Below, piece by piece: positions 33,401 through 40,699 of a DNA stretch of 52,619 bases. The DNA lies in the NCBI GenBank assembly GCA_902798105.1, contig CADBVG010000001.1:1-52619 (forward strand), given 5' to 3'. The notes beneath the pieces were generated by a model. That model saw nothing but the letters and a program-made list of their open reading frames with translations. It did no database searches and was not told the DNA's origin. Source of the DNA: an uncultured Eubacteriales bacterium (GTDB taxonomy: Bacteria > Bacillota > Clostridia > Christensenellales > Aristaeellaceae). How positions within the stretch are numbered: the first letter of the stretch is position 1; every line of letters starts with the position of its first letter. Position numbers and translations under genes: made by a program.

Positions 33401-36400
33401 GGCCATCCTGTTCGACACCCTGGCCAAGCAGCTGGGCGTTAAGACCCCGCCGCAGAAGGAAAACGCCAACATCCGCCAGGGCATGGACGGCTTCCCCTGC
33501 GTGGTGTTTTGGGACTACGGCGACGGCCCCGAGTTTGTGGGCAAGTACAACTTCAACAACGACAAGGGCACGCCCGAAACCTTTGGCTTCACTGAAGGCG
33601 ATGAAATTTGGGACGTGCGCAACTTTGACAGCCAGCTGTCCAAGTTCAAAACCAACGTGTTTGATGAGAATTGGACGAACGAATATGAATCCATCTATCC
33701 GGAAGAATACTTCGATTGCTCCAAGCTCCAGGCCATGACGGACTTCATCTACAGCACCTGGCAGGAAAACGCCAGCGGCGACGCGCTGCCGGAGGCCGTG
33801 ACCTATGAGGGCACGGAGTACACCCACGACACCGCCGCCTACCGGCTGGCCAAGTTCAAGGCCGAATACGGCAACTGGTACGACCTGGACAACGCGGCCT
33901 TCTATTACGTGTTCACGCTGGTATTCCTGATGGCGGACAGCCGGCAGAAAAACGAACACCTGGCCTGGTGGCATCAGACGCAGAAATGGTGGGAGCTGAT
34001 CTACGACTGTGACACCGCCCTGGGGACCGACAACCGTGGCGCGTTGACGTTTGAATACTGGATGGAAGACATTGACCAGGTGGGCGGCGGCAACGTGTAC
34101 AACGGCCAGGACAACGTGAAGTGGGTCAACTGGCGGCAGGCGTTTTGGAAGCGGTCTGCTGAAATGTATCAGCGCATGAGGTCAAGCGGACTGTTCAGCG
34201 CCGAATACGTCAAGAGGATCTTCCACGAATGGCAGCAGGCATGGCCCGAGGCCGTTTGGAACGAAGACGGCGACTTCAAGTATGTGGCCCCGGTGCGAAA
34301 GGACGGCACCACCACCTACCTGCCCATGGCCCTGGGCAACAAGAGCGGCCAGCGCGATGAGTTCCTGGACTGGCGCTTCCCGTATTGTGATTCCATGTTC
34401 GACATGGGCGACGCGCTGCTGTCCATCCTGTTCAGGCCGTTCTACACCATCACGGAGGAACAGCGGGCCAGCGGCGACTATGACGTGATCGTGGACCTGC
34501 ACAAAAAGGGCTACGTGACCGTGATGTGGGACGACCACAAGACCGGCGGGCGCATGGTCGGGGACAATCTCAGCTGCCGCTGCGAGAACCCCTACACCTA
34601 TGCCAATGACGCCGTGTGCGCCATCCACAACGCCAAGATGGTCAAGGCCGTGCATGGCATGGAAAACCTTTACGTGCGCTTTTGGGACAGCAGTTACGCG
34701 GAGAACCTGGAGGAAGTGGTGCTGGGCAGCAACAAGGCCGGCTACCGCAACGAAGTGACCCGCGAGGTGTCCGTGGGCGCGAATAAGAAGCTGCTGAAGG
34801 TGGACATGCGCAACTGTGTGAATTTCGGCACCGGCACGCAGAAAACGCTGCCCCTGTCCCAGTGCCCGAACCTGACAACCGTCTACATGGACGGGACCCA
34901 GGTGCAGGGCGTGGACCTGCCCAACGGCGGCATCCTGGAGACGCTGCACCTGCCGGCGACCACCAGCAGCCTGGTGATCCGCAACCAGCCCCGGCTGACC
35001 GACGCCGGCCTGGTGCTGGAGGGGTGGGAAAACATTGATCAGCTGTGGCTGGAGAATATGAGCGGCCTGGACACCAAGGCCATCTTCAACCGGGTGCCCG
35101 CCGCCACGGCCATCCGCATCACCGGCTTCTACTGGGAGGCCACCGACGCGGCGGAGATCGAGGCCATCATGGACCGCCTGGACATCATGCGCGGCATCGA
35201 AATCAACGGCCAGGGCCAGGGCATGGAGGTGGACACCGCACAGATGTCCGGCACGATCCACACCAGCGCCCTGCGCGGCGACGACATTGCCAGCTGGAAG
35301 GAACGCTACCCGACCATCAACGTGGTGGCCGACCACACCAGCAGCACGCTGACCTGCAAGAGCTGGGACGGCAGCACCACCATTAAGACGATCCAGTGCG
35401 CGGACGGCGTGCCGCAGGAAGCGCTGCCGACGGTGCCGACGCGGACCTCCACGGCCCAGTACAGCTACACCGCTGTGGGCTGGAACCGGGAAATGGACGC
35501 CAGCACGGCCCAGAGTGACGCGGGAACCAACGTGCTGGAGGATCGCGTGATCTATGCGGCATACAGCCGCACGGTGCGCAGCTACACCATCACCTGGGCG
35601 AACGACGACAACAGCACCCTGGCCACCGAAACCTACAACTACGGCCAGCGGCCCAGCTACAAGGGCAGCACGCCGGTCAGCGCGGTGGACAGCAGCCGGC
35701 CCTTCACACAGTGGACCCCGACCATTGTGGACGTGACCGGCAACGCGACCTACAAGGCCAGCTACATCCCGATCTACACGGCCACCTTTGTGAAGGCGGC
35801 GGAGGATGGCGGCGGCACGCTGGAAACCAAGAGCTATCAGGACGGTCAGACGGTGACCTACACCGGCGAAACGCCCACCAGCACCCGCGAAGGCGTGAAG
35901 TTCAAAGGCTGGACGCCGGCCCTGGGAGTGATCCACGCGAATACGACCTACACGGCTGTGTTTGAAGCGTCGGGCACGATTTGGATGGACCCGAACATCG
36001 ACGTAACCAACGCCTACGCTGTACAGTGGGATTATTCGCAGAATAAGCCCGGCCTGGCCCGTGGCGGCCTGGCGGCCAGCTTTGCCGACCCGACGCCGGC
36101 CACCGACCTGACCGGCAGCGGCTCTTCGCCGTTTGACAACATCCAGCCCTGGGCGGGCATGAAGCGCTATAACGTGGTGAACGGCTCCCTGGTGCCCGAC
36201 ACCAACGCCAGCTTCGACGAAGCCGCAAACGACACGGTGGTCTACATCCCCGAGTTCTACTACAAGGTGGAGAAGAACACCGACAACACCCGGTGGACCT
36301 GGGCCATCAGCCCGACCGCAAAGACCGGCTACACAAAGCACCCCGGCAGCGGCAGGTATGTGGGCCGCTTCCACACCAGCGGCGACAGCAGCGGCGTGTT

Positions 36401-37058
36401 CAGCAAGGGCGGCGTGAACCCGCTGGCAAGCACCACCCGCGCCAACTTCAGGACGTACAGCGCGGCCAAGGGCAACGGCTGGCATCAGATTGACCTGGCC
36501 ACCTGGAGCGCCATCCAGCTGCTGTATCTGGTGGAGTTCGCCAACTGGCACAGCCAGGACCAGCTGGGCACCGGCCAGAACACCGGCAGCATCAAGGCCA
36601 CCGGCGCGACCACCGGCGCAGCCTACCACACCGTCAAGCGCAGCGGCGTAAGCAACATGTATCGGTGGATCGAAAACCTGTTCAGCAATGTGCTGACATG
36701 GGTGGACGGCTTTGTGGCTAATAACCGGGCGGCGTATGTCAGCACCGACATGGCCAGCTACGGTGAAAGCACCACCGGCATGGAGGAAACGGGAATCACG
36801 CTGCCCAGCAGCGAATACATCACCGGCCTGGGCTACAGTGAGAAATGCCCCTGGGCGTTTATCCCGGACACCGCAAGCGGCGGCAGCGCCAGCACCTACG
36901 TCACTGACCGCGTGTTCTCCTACACCGGCGTGCAGCTGGTGGCCGTTGGCGGCTTCTACAGCTCCAGCGACAACTGTGGCGTGTTCTACTTCAGCGCGGG
37001 TTGGAGCGTCACCGGAACCAACGCCTACCTGGGCTCCCGTCTCCTTTATCAGCCCTGA
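30489..37058 (+). CDS. Giant multidomain receptor-binding tail protein, DGR target
   Basis: 2,189 residues. It starts with a BppU-like baseplate-attachment domain (1 to about 135), then an Ala-rich coiled coil (about 145-265), a nine-glycine linker (about 320), Ig-like strands, a LamG/concanavalin-like domain (about 627-850; LYIDGVYQGIS, IGDNPMCG), a large unassigned middle, a leucine-rich-like section (about 1460-1540), three InlB-type beta repeats (about 1625-1827) and a C-type-lectin-like end (about 1831-2189). The final 47 residues (2140-2186) are encoded by the variable repeat. Start at 30489 follows AAAGGAGCGAAAACA. It should bind host surface ligands. Confidence 0.88.
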   Translation: MADNNVLTMQEPDEEYSPIAVKDLDKERVKLGRQGENGTQTVVIDANDWLVSLQGCTFMVVATRPGEHELYVPDITVSNGMITWPIMAQDTACAGAGRAEVRALKGDAIKKSKLFRTWIEPALDGEVGGTPTVPPNWVKETKENLERANQLMADAVAAANAAAAAAAGLDADVEEAKGQALDAITAAQAAAVEAAAADMDASRVAAVEGAETAMEAAKDAKLEEIDNAKTNAEQIAGSAVEIAQAATVTAAQALEKASNAENDSATFATDIDLLKEGMVRYEMESGTYFGGAFLDESTNTLYFTDNKGRVLLEIEDIGRGGGGGGGGGDDSGSASKISMSNISGWQSKTLAEDEDGNVPACPVTFLWSSLENDLPTGNGSLRISVNDRAEAMLEVPQGENTIDVAPYLRSGTNMFDFTVYDIYGKNRSIRFTVDLKVMYITSTFDNTQPYKSAFPFPYTPNGSVRKVVHFEMDGTEIGTVETSTNGHQQSFTVPQQTHGAHVLRVWFVAEINGQTVRSNTLYYEIICIDPLNTAPIIVSNFGRTTVQQYETLKIDYNVYDPMNLEAPVTIDVDGVRVSSLTASRETQSFTYRVSRAGNLTIEIKSGETTKTLALEVTESEVHPEAVTDQLSLHLDAAGRSNSENDPAVWEYGTGAGKIAATFEGFNWTRDGWQRDGDGLTCLEVMGGSKVTIPALVYGQDFRATGKTIELEFMSHDVLDYDTPIISCMSGNRGFEVYPDHAVFKSARAEVNCRFTTDRRTRLTLAVEPQSANRLVYLYIDGVYQGISQYSSTDSFQQADPVGITIGDNPMCGVKSYNTRVYNRYLTAEEVLGNYIADRQDAFEMLELYQRNDIFENGKITISKLPKDLPYVILTGPESPQYKGDKKTVEMVFDEPTNATRHLTAQGVLVNVQGTSSQYYAVKNLKITFKNGATVNGHLVIGFTIRDGSIMVDTFTLKADVASSESANNIVLAILFDTLAKQLGVKTPPQKENANIRQGMDGFPCVVFWDYGDGPEFVGKYNFNNDKGTPETFGFTEGDEIWDVRNFDSQLSKFKTNVFDENWTNEYESIYPEEYFDCSKLQAMTDFIYSTWQENASGDALPEAVTYEGTEYTHDTAAYRLAKFKAEYGNWYDLDNAAFYYVFTLVFLMADSRQKNEHLAWWHQTQKWWELIYDCDTALGTDNRGALTFEYWMEDIDQVGGGNVYNGQDNVKWVNWRQAFWKRSAEMYQRMRSSGLFSAEYVKRIFHEWQQAWPEAVWNEDGDFKYVAPVRKDGTTTYLPMALGNKSGQRDEFLDWRFPYCDSMFDMGDALLSILFRPFYTITEEQRASGDYDVIVDLHKKGYVTVMWDDHKTGGRMVGDNLSCRCENPYTYANDAVCAIHNAKMVKAVHGMENLYVRFWDSSYAENLEEVVLGSNKAGYRNEVTREVSVGANKKLLKVDMRNCVNFGTGTQKTLPLSQCPNLTTVYMDGTQVQGVDLPNGGILETLHLPATTSSLVIRNQPRLTDAGLVLEGWENIDQLWLENMSGLDTKAIFNRVPAATAIRITGFYWEATDAAEIEAIMDRLDIMRGIEINGQGQGMEVDTAQMSGTIHTSALRGDDIASWKERYPTINVVADHTSSTLTCKSWDGSTTIKTIQCADGVPQEALPTVPTRTSTAQYSYTAVGWNREMDASTAQSDAGTNVLEDRVIYAAYSRTVRSYTITWANDDNSTLATETYNYGQRPSYKGSTPVSAVDSSRPFTQWTPTIVDVTGNATYKASYIPIYTATFVKAAEDGGGTLETKSYQDGQTVTYTGETPTSTREGVKFKGWTPALGVIHANTTYTAVFEASGTIWMDPNIDVTNAYAVQWDYSQNKPGLARGGLAASFADPTPATDLTGSGSSPFDNIQPWAGMKRYNVVNGSLVPDTNASFDEAANDTVVYIPEFYYKVEKNTDNTRWTWAISPTAKTGYTKHPGSGRYVGRFHTSGDSSGVFSKGGVNPLASTTRANFRTYSAAKGNGWHQIDLATWSAIQLLYLVEFANWHSQDQLGTGQNTGSIKATGATTGAAYHTVKRSGVSNMYRWIENLFSNVLTWVDGFVANNRAAYVSTDMASYGESTTGMEETGITLPSSEYITGLGYSEKCPWAFIPDTASGGSASTYVTDRVFSYTGVQLVAVGGFYSSSDNCGVFYFSAGWSVTGTNAYLGSRLLYQP
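36907..37046 (+). repeat. DGR variable repeat (VR)
   Basis: 140 bp at the 3' end of the giant tail gene, aligned without gaps to 37176-37315. It differs at 15 positions, in every case where the TR has A. They fall in 12 codons: TR Asn/Tyr/Glu/His codons become Phe, Tyr, Phe, Ser, Ser, Cys, Ser, Gly, Ser, Gly, Tyr and Leu. The GC-rich invariant end CTGGGCTCCCGT is the expected homing initiation segment. Confidence 0.95.
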
Positions 37059-37064
37059 AGGGGA

Positions 37065-37084
37065 CCGGGGGCCGCAGCCCCCGG
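37065..37084. promoter_or_regulatory. Perfect hairpin downstream of VR (homing-target cruciform candidate)
   Basis: CCGGGGGC-CGCA-GCCCCCGG, an 8-bp perfect stem with a 4-nt loop starting 18 bp after VR and 6 bp after the stop. In the Bordetella phage DGR a stem of this size just past VR is needed for target recognition. No T run follows, so it is less likely to be a terminator. Confidence 0.7.
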
Positions 37085-37139
37085 AAACGTGGCCCGACTA
37101 CAGAAAGGATGATGGCTATGAAGTAGCAGCTTAATAAAA

Positions 37140-37354
37140 GGGATTACCCATGCAGTGGGCCAGGCTATGCGTTTCACCGCGTGAACTCCAACACCGGCGT
37201 GCAGCTGGTGGCCGTTGGCGGCAACTACAACTCCAACGACAACTATGGCGTGTTCTACTTCAACGCGAATTGGAACGTCACCGAAACCAACGCCAACCTG
37301 GGCTCCCGTCACCTTGTTTAATGATCCATGTTTTAGCATTGCATGGGTAATTCC
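37140..37354 (+). ncRNA. DGR template RNA with enclosing 18-bp helix
   Basis: Segments 37140-37157 and 37337-37354 pair over 18 bp without gaps (16 Watson-Crick and 2 G-U pairs; core ATTACCCATGCA with TGCATGGGTAAT). They enclose the whole TR (37176-37315). No protein-like frame covers the region. The helix should present the TR as the loop of a structured RNA used by the reverse transcriptase. The exact RNA ends are unknown; a terminator lies at 37401-37430. Confidence 0.75.
37176..37315 (+). repeat. DGR template repeat (TR)
   Basis: Non-coding 140-bp partner of VR, offset by 269 bp, between target gene and reverse transcriptase in the same orientation. It contains about 34 adenines, 15 of them changed in VR. 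Most are in AAC or AAT codons, which can mutate widely without creating a stop codon. Confidence 0.95.
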
Positions 37355-37400
37355 GCAGCACTCGCTGAAAATTCTACCGACAGGACGGGGTTTAGTAGGA

Positions 37401-37430
37401 CGGGGCCAGGCTTTGAGCCTGGCCCCGTTT
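37401..37430 (+). terminator. Hairpin between TR and reverse transcriptase
   Basis: CGGGGCCAGGCT-TTG-AGCCTGGCCCCG, a 12-bp perfect stem followed by TTTC. It may end the TR RNA or limit reverse transcriptase expression. Confidence 0.75.
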
Positions 37431-37466
37431 CGGACGACCCCGAGGTAAACAAGGAGGCATTAGATC

Positions 37467-38621
37467 ATGCCTAAGAGGGTCGGCCATCTGTATGAAAAGA
37501 TGTGCGACAAAGACCTGATCCGGGAAGCAATCAGAAAAGGAAGCAAGCACAAGAAGAAGCGCTGGGACGTTAAGCTGGTAATGAAGAAGCCGGAAAAGTA
37601 CGTGGAGAAAATCTACGACCTGGTAATTAATGGCCGCTATGTTCCCACGCCTCCAAAGATTAAACGAATACATGACAAAACCTGCGACAAGGAAAGAGAC
37701 ATCACTATTGTGCCGTTCTACCCGGACGGCATCATGCACCAGCTGGTGGTGATGGCCATGCAGGACGTGTTAATGCGGGGCATGTACCGCTGGAGCTGCG
37801 CCAGCATCCCCGGACGGGGCAACGCCTGCGCCAGGAAGTACGTGCGCAGGGCGCTGGACAACGATCCCAGGGGCACGAAATACTGCGCAAAAATGGACAT
37901 CCGGCACTACTATCCCAGCATGGACCTGGACCGGCTGATGGCGGCGCTGCGGCGCAAAATCAAGGATGAGCGCTTCCTGACCGTGGTGGAGGCCATCGTG
38001 CGCTCCAACCCGCTGCCGGGGCTGGCCATCGGCTTCTATCCCGACCAATGGCTGGCCAACTTCAACCTGGAGCCGGTGGACGGCTTCATCCTGAAGCTGG
38101 ACGGCGTGAAGTATTACGTGCGCAACATGGACGACATGGTGCTGATGGGGCCAAACAAGCGCAAGCTGCACAAGGCCGTGCGGGCCATCGACGGGCAGCT
38201 GCGGGCCGTGCTGGGCGTCCACCTGAAGGGCGACTGGCAGGTGTTTCCCGTGGACAGCCGGGGCATCAGCTTTGTGGGCTACCGTTTCCGGCACACCCAC
38301 ACCCGGCTGCGGCACAAAGCCTTCCTGCGCTTCACCCGGCAATGCAGGAAGGTGGGCCGGATCATGGCCGGGGGCGGGCTGCCGTCCTACCACGCAGCGG
38401 CGGGCATCCTGTCCAGGACGGGCAGCCTGAAGCACGCCGACTGTGTGCAGGCGCGGCAGCGCTATTTCGGGCCGCTGGACCGGCACAAGATCAAAAACGT
38501 GGTGAGGGGACGGGTGCGACATGAGCCATTTACAGGTGATCGCCAGGCTGGAGGAAATGCTGCGCATGGCGCTGGACATCGTGAACCAGCAGGCGCAGCT
38601 GCTGGAACAGCACGGCATTGA
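37467..38621 (+). CDS. DGR-type reverse transcriptase
   Basis: Copies TR RNA with adenine-directed errors for insertion into VR. The 384-residue reading shows reverse transcriptase motifs: KMDIRHYYPSMD (141-153), GLAIGFYPDQWLANFNL (185-201) and RNMDDMVLMG (219-228) with catalytic D222 and D223, then FVGYRF. The middle motif matches the DGR IGxxxSQxxAN signature except that Ser is Asp. GGAGG precedes the ATG by 9 bp. The last ~34 residues overlap a helical ORF in another frame and look out-of-frame, so the functional enzyme probably ends near residue 350. Confidence 0.93.
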   Translation: MPKRVGHLYEKMCDKDLIREAIRKGSKHKKKRWDVKLVMKKPEKYVEKIYDLVINGRYVPTPPKIKRIHDKTCDKERDITIVPFYPDGIMHQLVVMAMQDVLMRGMYRWSCASIPGRGNACARKYVRRALDNDPRGTKYCAKMDIRHYYPSMDLDRLMAALRRKIKDERFLTVVEAIVRSNPLPGLAIGFYPDQWLANFNLEPVDGFILKLDGVKYYVRNMDDMVLMGPNKRKLHKAVRAIDGQLRAVLGVHLKGDWQVFPVDSRGISFVGYRFRHTHTRLRHKAFLRFTRQCRKVGRIMAGGGLPSYHAAAGILSRTGSLKHADCVQARQRYFGPLDRHKIKNVVRGRVRHEPFTGDRQAGGNAAHGAGHREPAGAAAGTARH

Positions 38622-38688
38622 GACGGAGAGCGGGCAGCTGGAGAGAGCAGAGGAACAATTCAGGAAAGACGTGGAAGGATGGTGTTAG
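38521..38688 (+). CDS. 55-residue helical protein overlapping the RT 3' end
   Basis: ATG at 38521. The product (MSHLQVIARLEEMLRMALDI then VNQQAQLLEQHGIETE) is amphipathic and helical, ending in Cys before TAG. It overlaps the reverse transcriptase frame by 101 bp and stops 1 bp before the lysin start. Composition and periodicity favour this frame over the reverse transcriptase tail. It is far shorter than the DGR accessory protein Avd; it could be a reduced accessory protein or an unrelated tail/lysis factor. Confidence 0.6.
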   Translation: MSHLQVIARLEEMLRMALDIVNQQAQLLEQHGIETESGQLERAEEQFRKDVEGWC

Positions 38689-38689
38689 C

Positions 38690-39727
38690 ATGAACGCGGT
38701 GGAAAGAGTGATCGCGGTGGCGGAGGCCGAGATCGGCTACCTGGAGAAGAAGAGCAACAAAGACCTGGACAGCAAAACCGGGAACGCCGGCAGCGCCAAC
38801 TATACGAAATACAACCGGGACATGAAGGCGTGGGCCAAATCGGCGGGCCTGAATGACCAATGGTGCCAGAATTTCGTGGATTGGGTCTTTGTGACGGCGT
38901 TTGGCCTGGAGCTGGCCAAGAAACTGATCTACACCTTCACCAACTACACGCCGACCGGCAGCGGGGCCTTCAAAAAGAAGGACCGCTACATCAAGCGGGG
39001 CAAGGGCAAGCCCAAGCGGGGCGATGTGATCTATTTCTTCAACAGCTCCAAGGGCAGGATCGGCCATGTGGGTATCGTTTACAAAGTCACCAGCAGCAAG
39101 GTCTACACCATCGAGGGAAACACCAGCGGGGCCAGCACGCTGGTTACCAACGGCGGCGGCGTGAAGAAGAAGTCCTACAGCCTGACCTCTTCCTACATCG
39201 ACGGCTACGGCAGCGTGGATTATTCGGTGACCGACGGCAGCGATTACACGGCCCCGGAAACCACGGTGCTGAAGCTGGGCGACCGTGTGCTGAAGAACGG
39301 CAGCGAAGGCGACGACGTGAAGGAAATGCAGCAGGCGCTGATCGGCCTGGGCTACAGCTGCGGCAGCTACGGCGCTGACGGTGAATTTGGGGATTGCACC
39401 GAAATGGCGCTGCGGGCCTTCCAGGTGGCCCACGGCGTGACGAAGACCGGGAAGTATGACGCGGAAACCCACAAGGCGCTGATGGCCGCCCTGGACCGCA
39501 AGCCTGCCGACGCGGAGGAAAGCGAAGCCAGGTATGTGCAGATTGAGAAGGGAAAGAAGTGCTATGTGCGCACCGGCCCCAGCACCGACGAAAAGGCCCT
39601 GGGCGTGGCCTACAGTGAGGAAAAGCTGAAATACCTGGGCAAAACCCATGAAAACGGCTGGCATGACGTTGAGTTCAACGGCAAAAACGCCTGCGTGTCC
39701 GGGAAGTATGGAAAGCTGGTGACATGA
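38690..39727 (+). CDS. Endolysin: CHAP + peptidoglycan-binding + SH3-like
   Basis: 345 residues. The N-terminal CHAP-type amidase has Cys in NDQWCQNFVDW (about residue 59) and His in IGHVGIVYK (about 125). A PG_binding_1 domain follows (about 205-265; LKNGSEGDDVKEMQQALIGLGY, DGEFGDCTEMALRAFQ), then an SH3-like end (RYVQIEKGKKCYVRTGPS). There is no signal peptide, so export depends on the holin. Start 38690 follows GGAAGGATGG. The lysis cassette continues downstream. Confidence 0.93.
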   Translation: MNAVERVIAVAEAEIGYLEKKSNKDLDSKTGNAGSANYTKYNRDMKAWAKSAGLNDQWCQNFVDWVFVTAFGLELAKKLIYTFTNYTPTGSGAFKKKDRYIKRGKGKPKRGDVIYFFNSSKGRIGHVGIVYKVTSSKVYTIEGNTSGASTLVTNGGGVKKKSYSLTSSYIDGYGSVDYSVTDGSDYTAPETTVLKLGDRVLKNGSEGDDVKEMQQALIGLGYSCGSYGADGEFGDCTEMALRAFQVAHGVTKTGKYDAETHKALMAALDRKPADAEESEARYVQIEKGKKCYVRTGPSTDEKALGVAYSEEKLKYLGKTHENGWHDVEFNGKNACVSGKYGKLVT

Positions 39728-39939
39728 TGAGCATCGAAACGCGCATCCAGGTGGCGGTGGCGCGGGCGGACCTGTTCATCTGCAACGCGCTGCGGTGGCT
39801 GGCCATCATTGCGGTGCTGACCGTGGTGCTGCTGGTGGCGGTGATCGCCTTCAGGCGGGCCGCCCACCTCGAAGGCTACGATCCCTATTGGATCGACTAC
39901 GACGCCCCCGGCGTGGACATTACCAGCGAGGGGCCATAG
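39724..39939 (+). CDS. Small single-span membrane protein of the lysis cassette
   Basis: 71 residues with one strong transmembrane helix (about 26-44, WLAIIAVLTVVLLVAVIAF), a short N-terminal amphipathic part and an acidic C-terminus. ATGA overlaps the lysin stop. It may be an accessory holin or lysis regulator, from position and topology only. Confidence 0.65.
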   Translation: MMSIETRIQVAVARADLFICNALRWLAIIAVLTVVLLVAVIAFRRAAHLEGYDPYWIDYDAPGVDITSEGP

Positions 39940-39962
39940 AGCATCAGAAAGGGGGGATGCCT

Positions 39963-40211
39963 ATGAGGGTGTTAAGGAACGGGGACCCGGCCATGGCGCG
40001 GCCCGTGGTGCGATTTACGTGCAGAAAATGCGATTGCCTGTTTGAGGCGGAGCGGCACGAATACACCATAGAGACGGACCGAAAAAGGGGCTACTATTAC
40101 CGCGCCCGGTGTCCCTGTTGCGGCGAGTTTGTGGCCGGCGGGGAGCTGGCCGAAAAGGAAAAGAAGAAGAGGGAGGAAAAACTGACATGGAAAAGTTTTG
40201 GGAACATGTGA
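39963..40211 (+). CDS. Zinc-ribbon small protein
   Basis: 82 residues with two paired Cys motifs, FTCRKCDC and CPCCGEF, spaced like a rubredoxin-type zinc ribbon, and a Lys/Glu-rich tail. AAAGGGGGGATGCCT precedes ATG 39963 (39957 is also possible). It overlaps the holin start by 25 bp. Function unknown. Confidence 0.65.
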   Translation: MRVLRNGDPAMARPVVRFTCRKCDCLFEAERHEYTIETDRKRGYYYRARCPCCGEFVAGGELAEKEKKKREEKLTWKSFGNM

Positions 40212-40627
40212 TTGAGCTGGGCGCTGCCGTGGGCGGCATGATCGTGGGCATCTTTGGCGGCTGGACGCCCGGCAGCAAGGTGCTGGTGATCCTGATGGTG
40301 GTGGACTACATCACCGGGCTGGCCTGCGCCCTGACCGGCCACAGCACCAAAACGGAAAGCGGGCACTTTTGGAGCCAGGCGGCCTTCCTGGGCCTGCTGA
40401 AGAAATTCGTTATTATCCTGGTGATCCTGGTGGCCGCGCAGCTGGACAAGGTGCTGGGCGGCAGCGAGGGCGTGGTGCTGTTCCGATCGGCGGCGGAGTT
40501 CTTCTACATCGCAAGCGAGGGTCTTTCCATCGTGGAGAACGCCGGCCTGCTGGGCGTGCCGGTGCCCAAGGGCATCCAGCAAGCCCTGGAAGTGCTGCGG
40601 GATAAAAACGACGAAGAACACAAATAA
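40187..40627 (+). CDS. Phage holin (holin_4/toxin-secretion type)
   Basis: 146 residues. Hydrophobic segments at about 13-28, 33-52 and 72-88, the VLVILMVVDYITGLACAL motif and the later SEGLSIVENAGLLGVPVPKGIQQALE match the family. It forms membrane lesions that release the endolysin. GGGAGG precedes ATG 40187. A strong terminator follows. Confidence 0.92.
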   Translation: MEKFWEHVIELGAAVGGMIVGIFGGWTPGSKVLVILMVVDYITGLACALTGHSTKTESGHFWSQAAFLGLLKKFVIILVILVAAQLDKVLGGSEGVVLFRSAAEFFYIASEGLSIVENAGLLGVPVPKGIQQALEVLRDKNDEEHK

Positions 40628-40642
40628 CAGGAAACAGGCGCG

Positions 40643-40673
40643 GCGCTCATCCGTAAGGGTGGGCGCTTTTTTT
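40643..40673 (+). terminator. Terminator after the lysis genes
   Basis: GCGCTCATCC-GTAA-GGGTGGGCGC with seven T residues. It separates the lysis cassette from the tape-measure gene. Confidence 0.88.
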
Positions 40674-40699
40674 GTCATTGAATGAAAGGGGGGATTTGC

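Noticed and set aside
30318-33974. 1,218-codon minus-strand frame opposite the tail protein
   Set aside because: G+C-rich antisense shadow without domains or a ribosome binding site; the plus strand has coherent tail domains.
37065-37084. Rho-independent terminator after the DGR target
   Set aside because: The stem is perfect but is followed by GAAACGTG with no T run; a homing-target hairpin fits better.
37150-37350. Plus-strand ORF across the template repeat
   Set aside because: It reads TR in a different frame from VR, lacks a ribosome binding site, and TR is non-coding by DGR logic.
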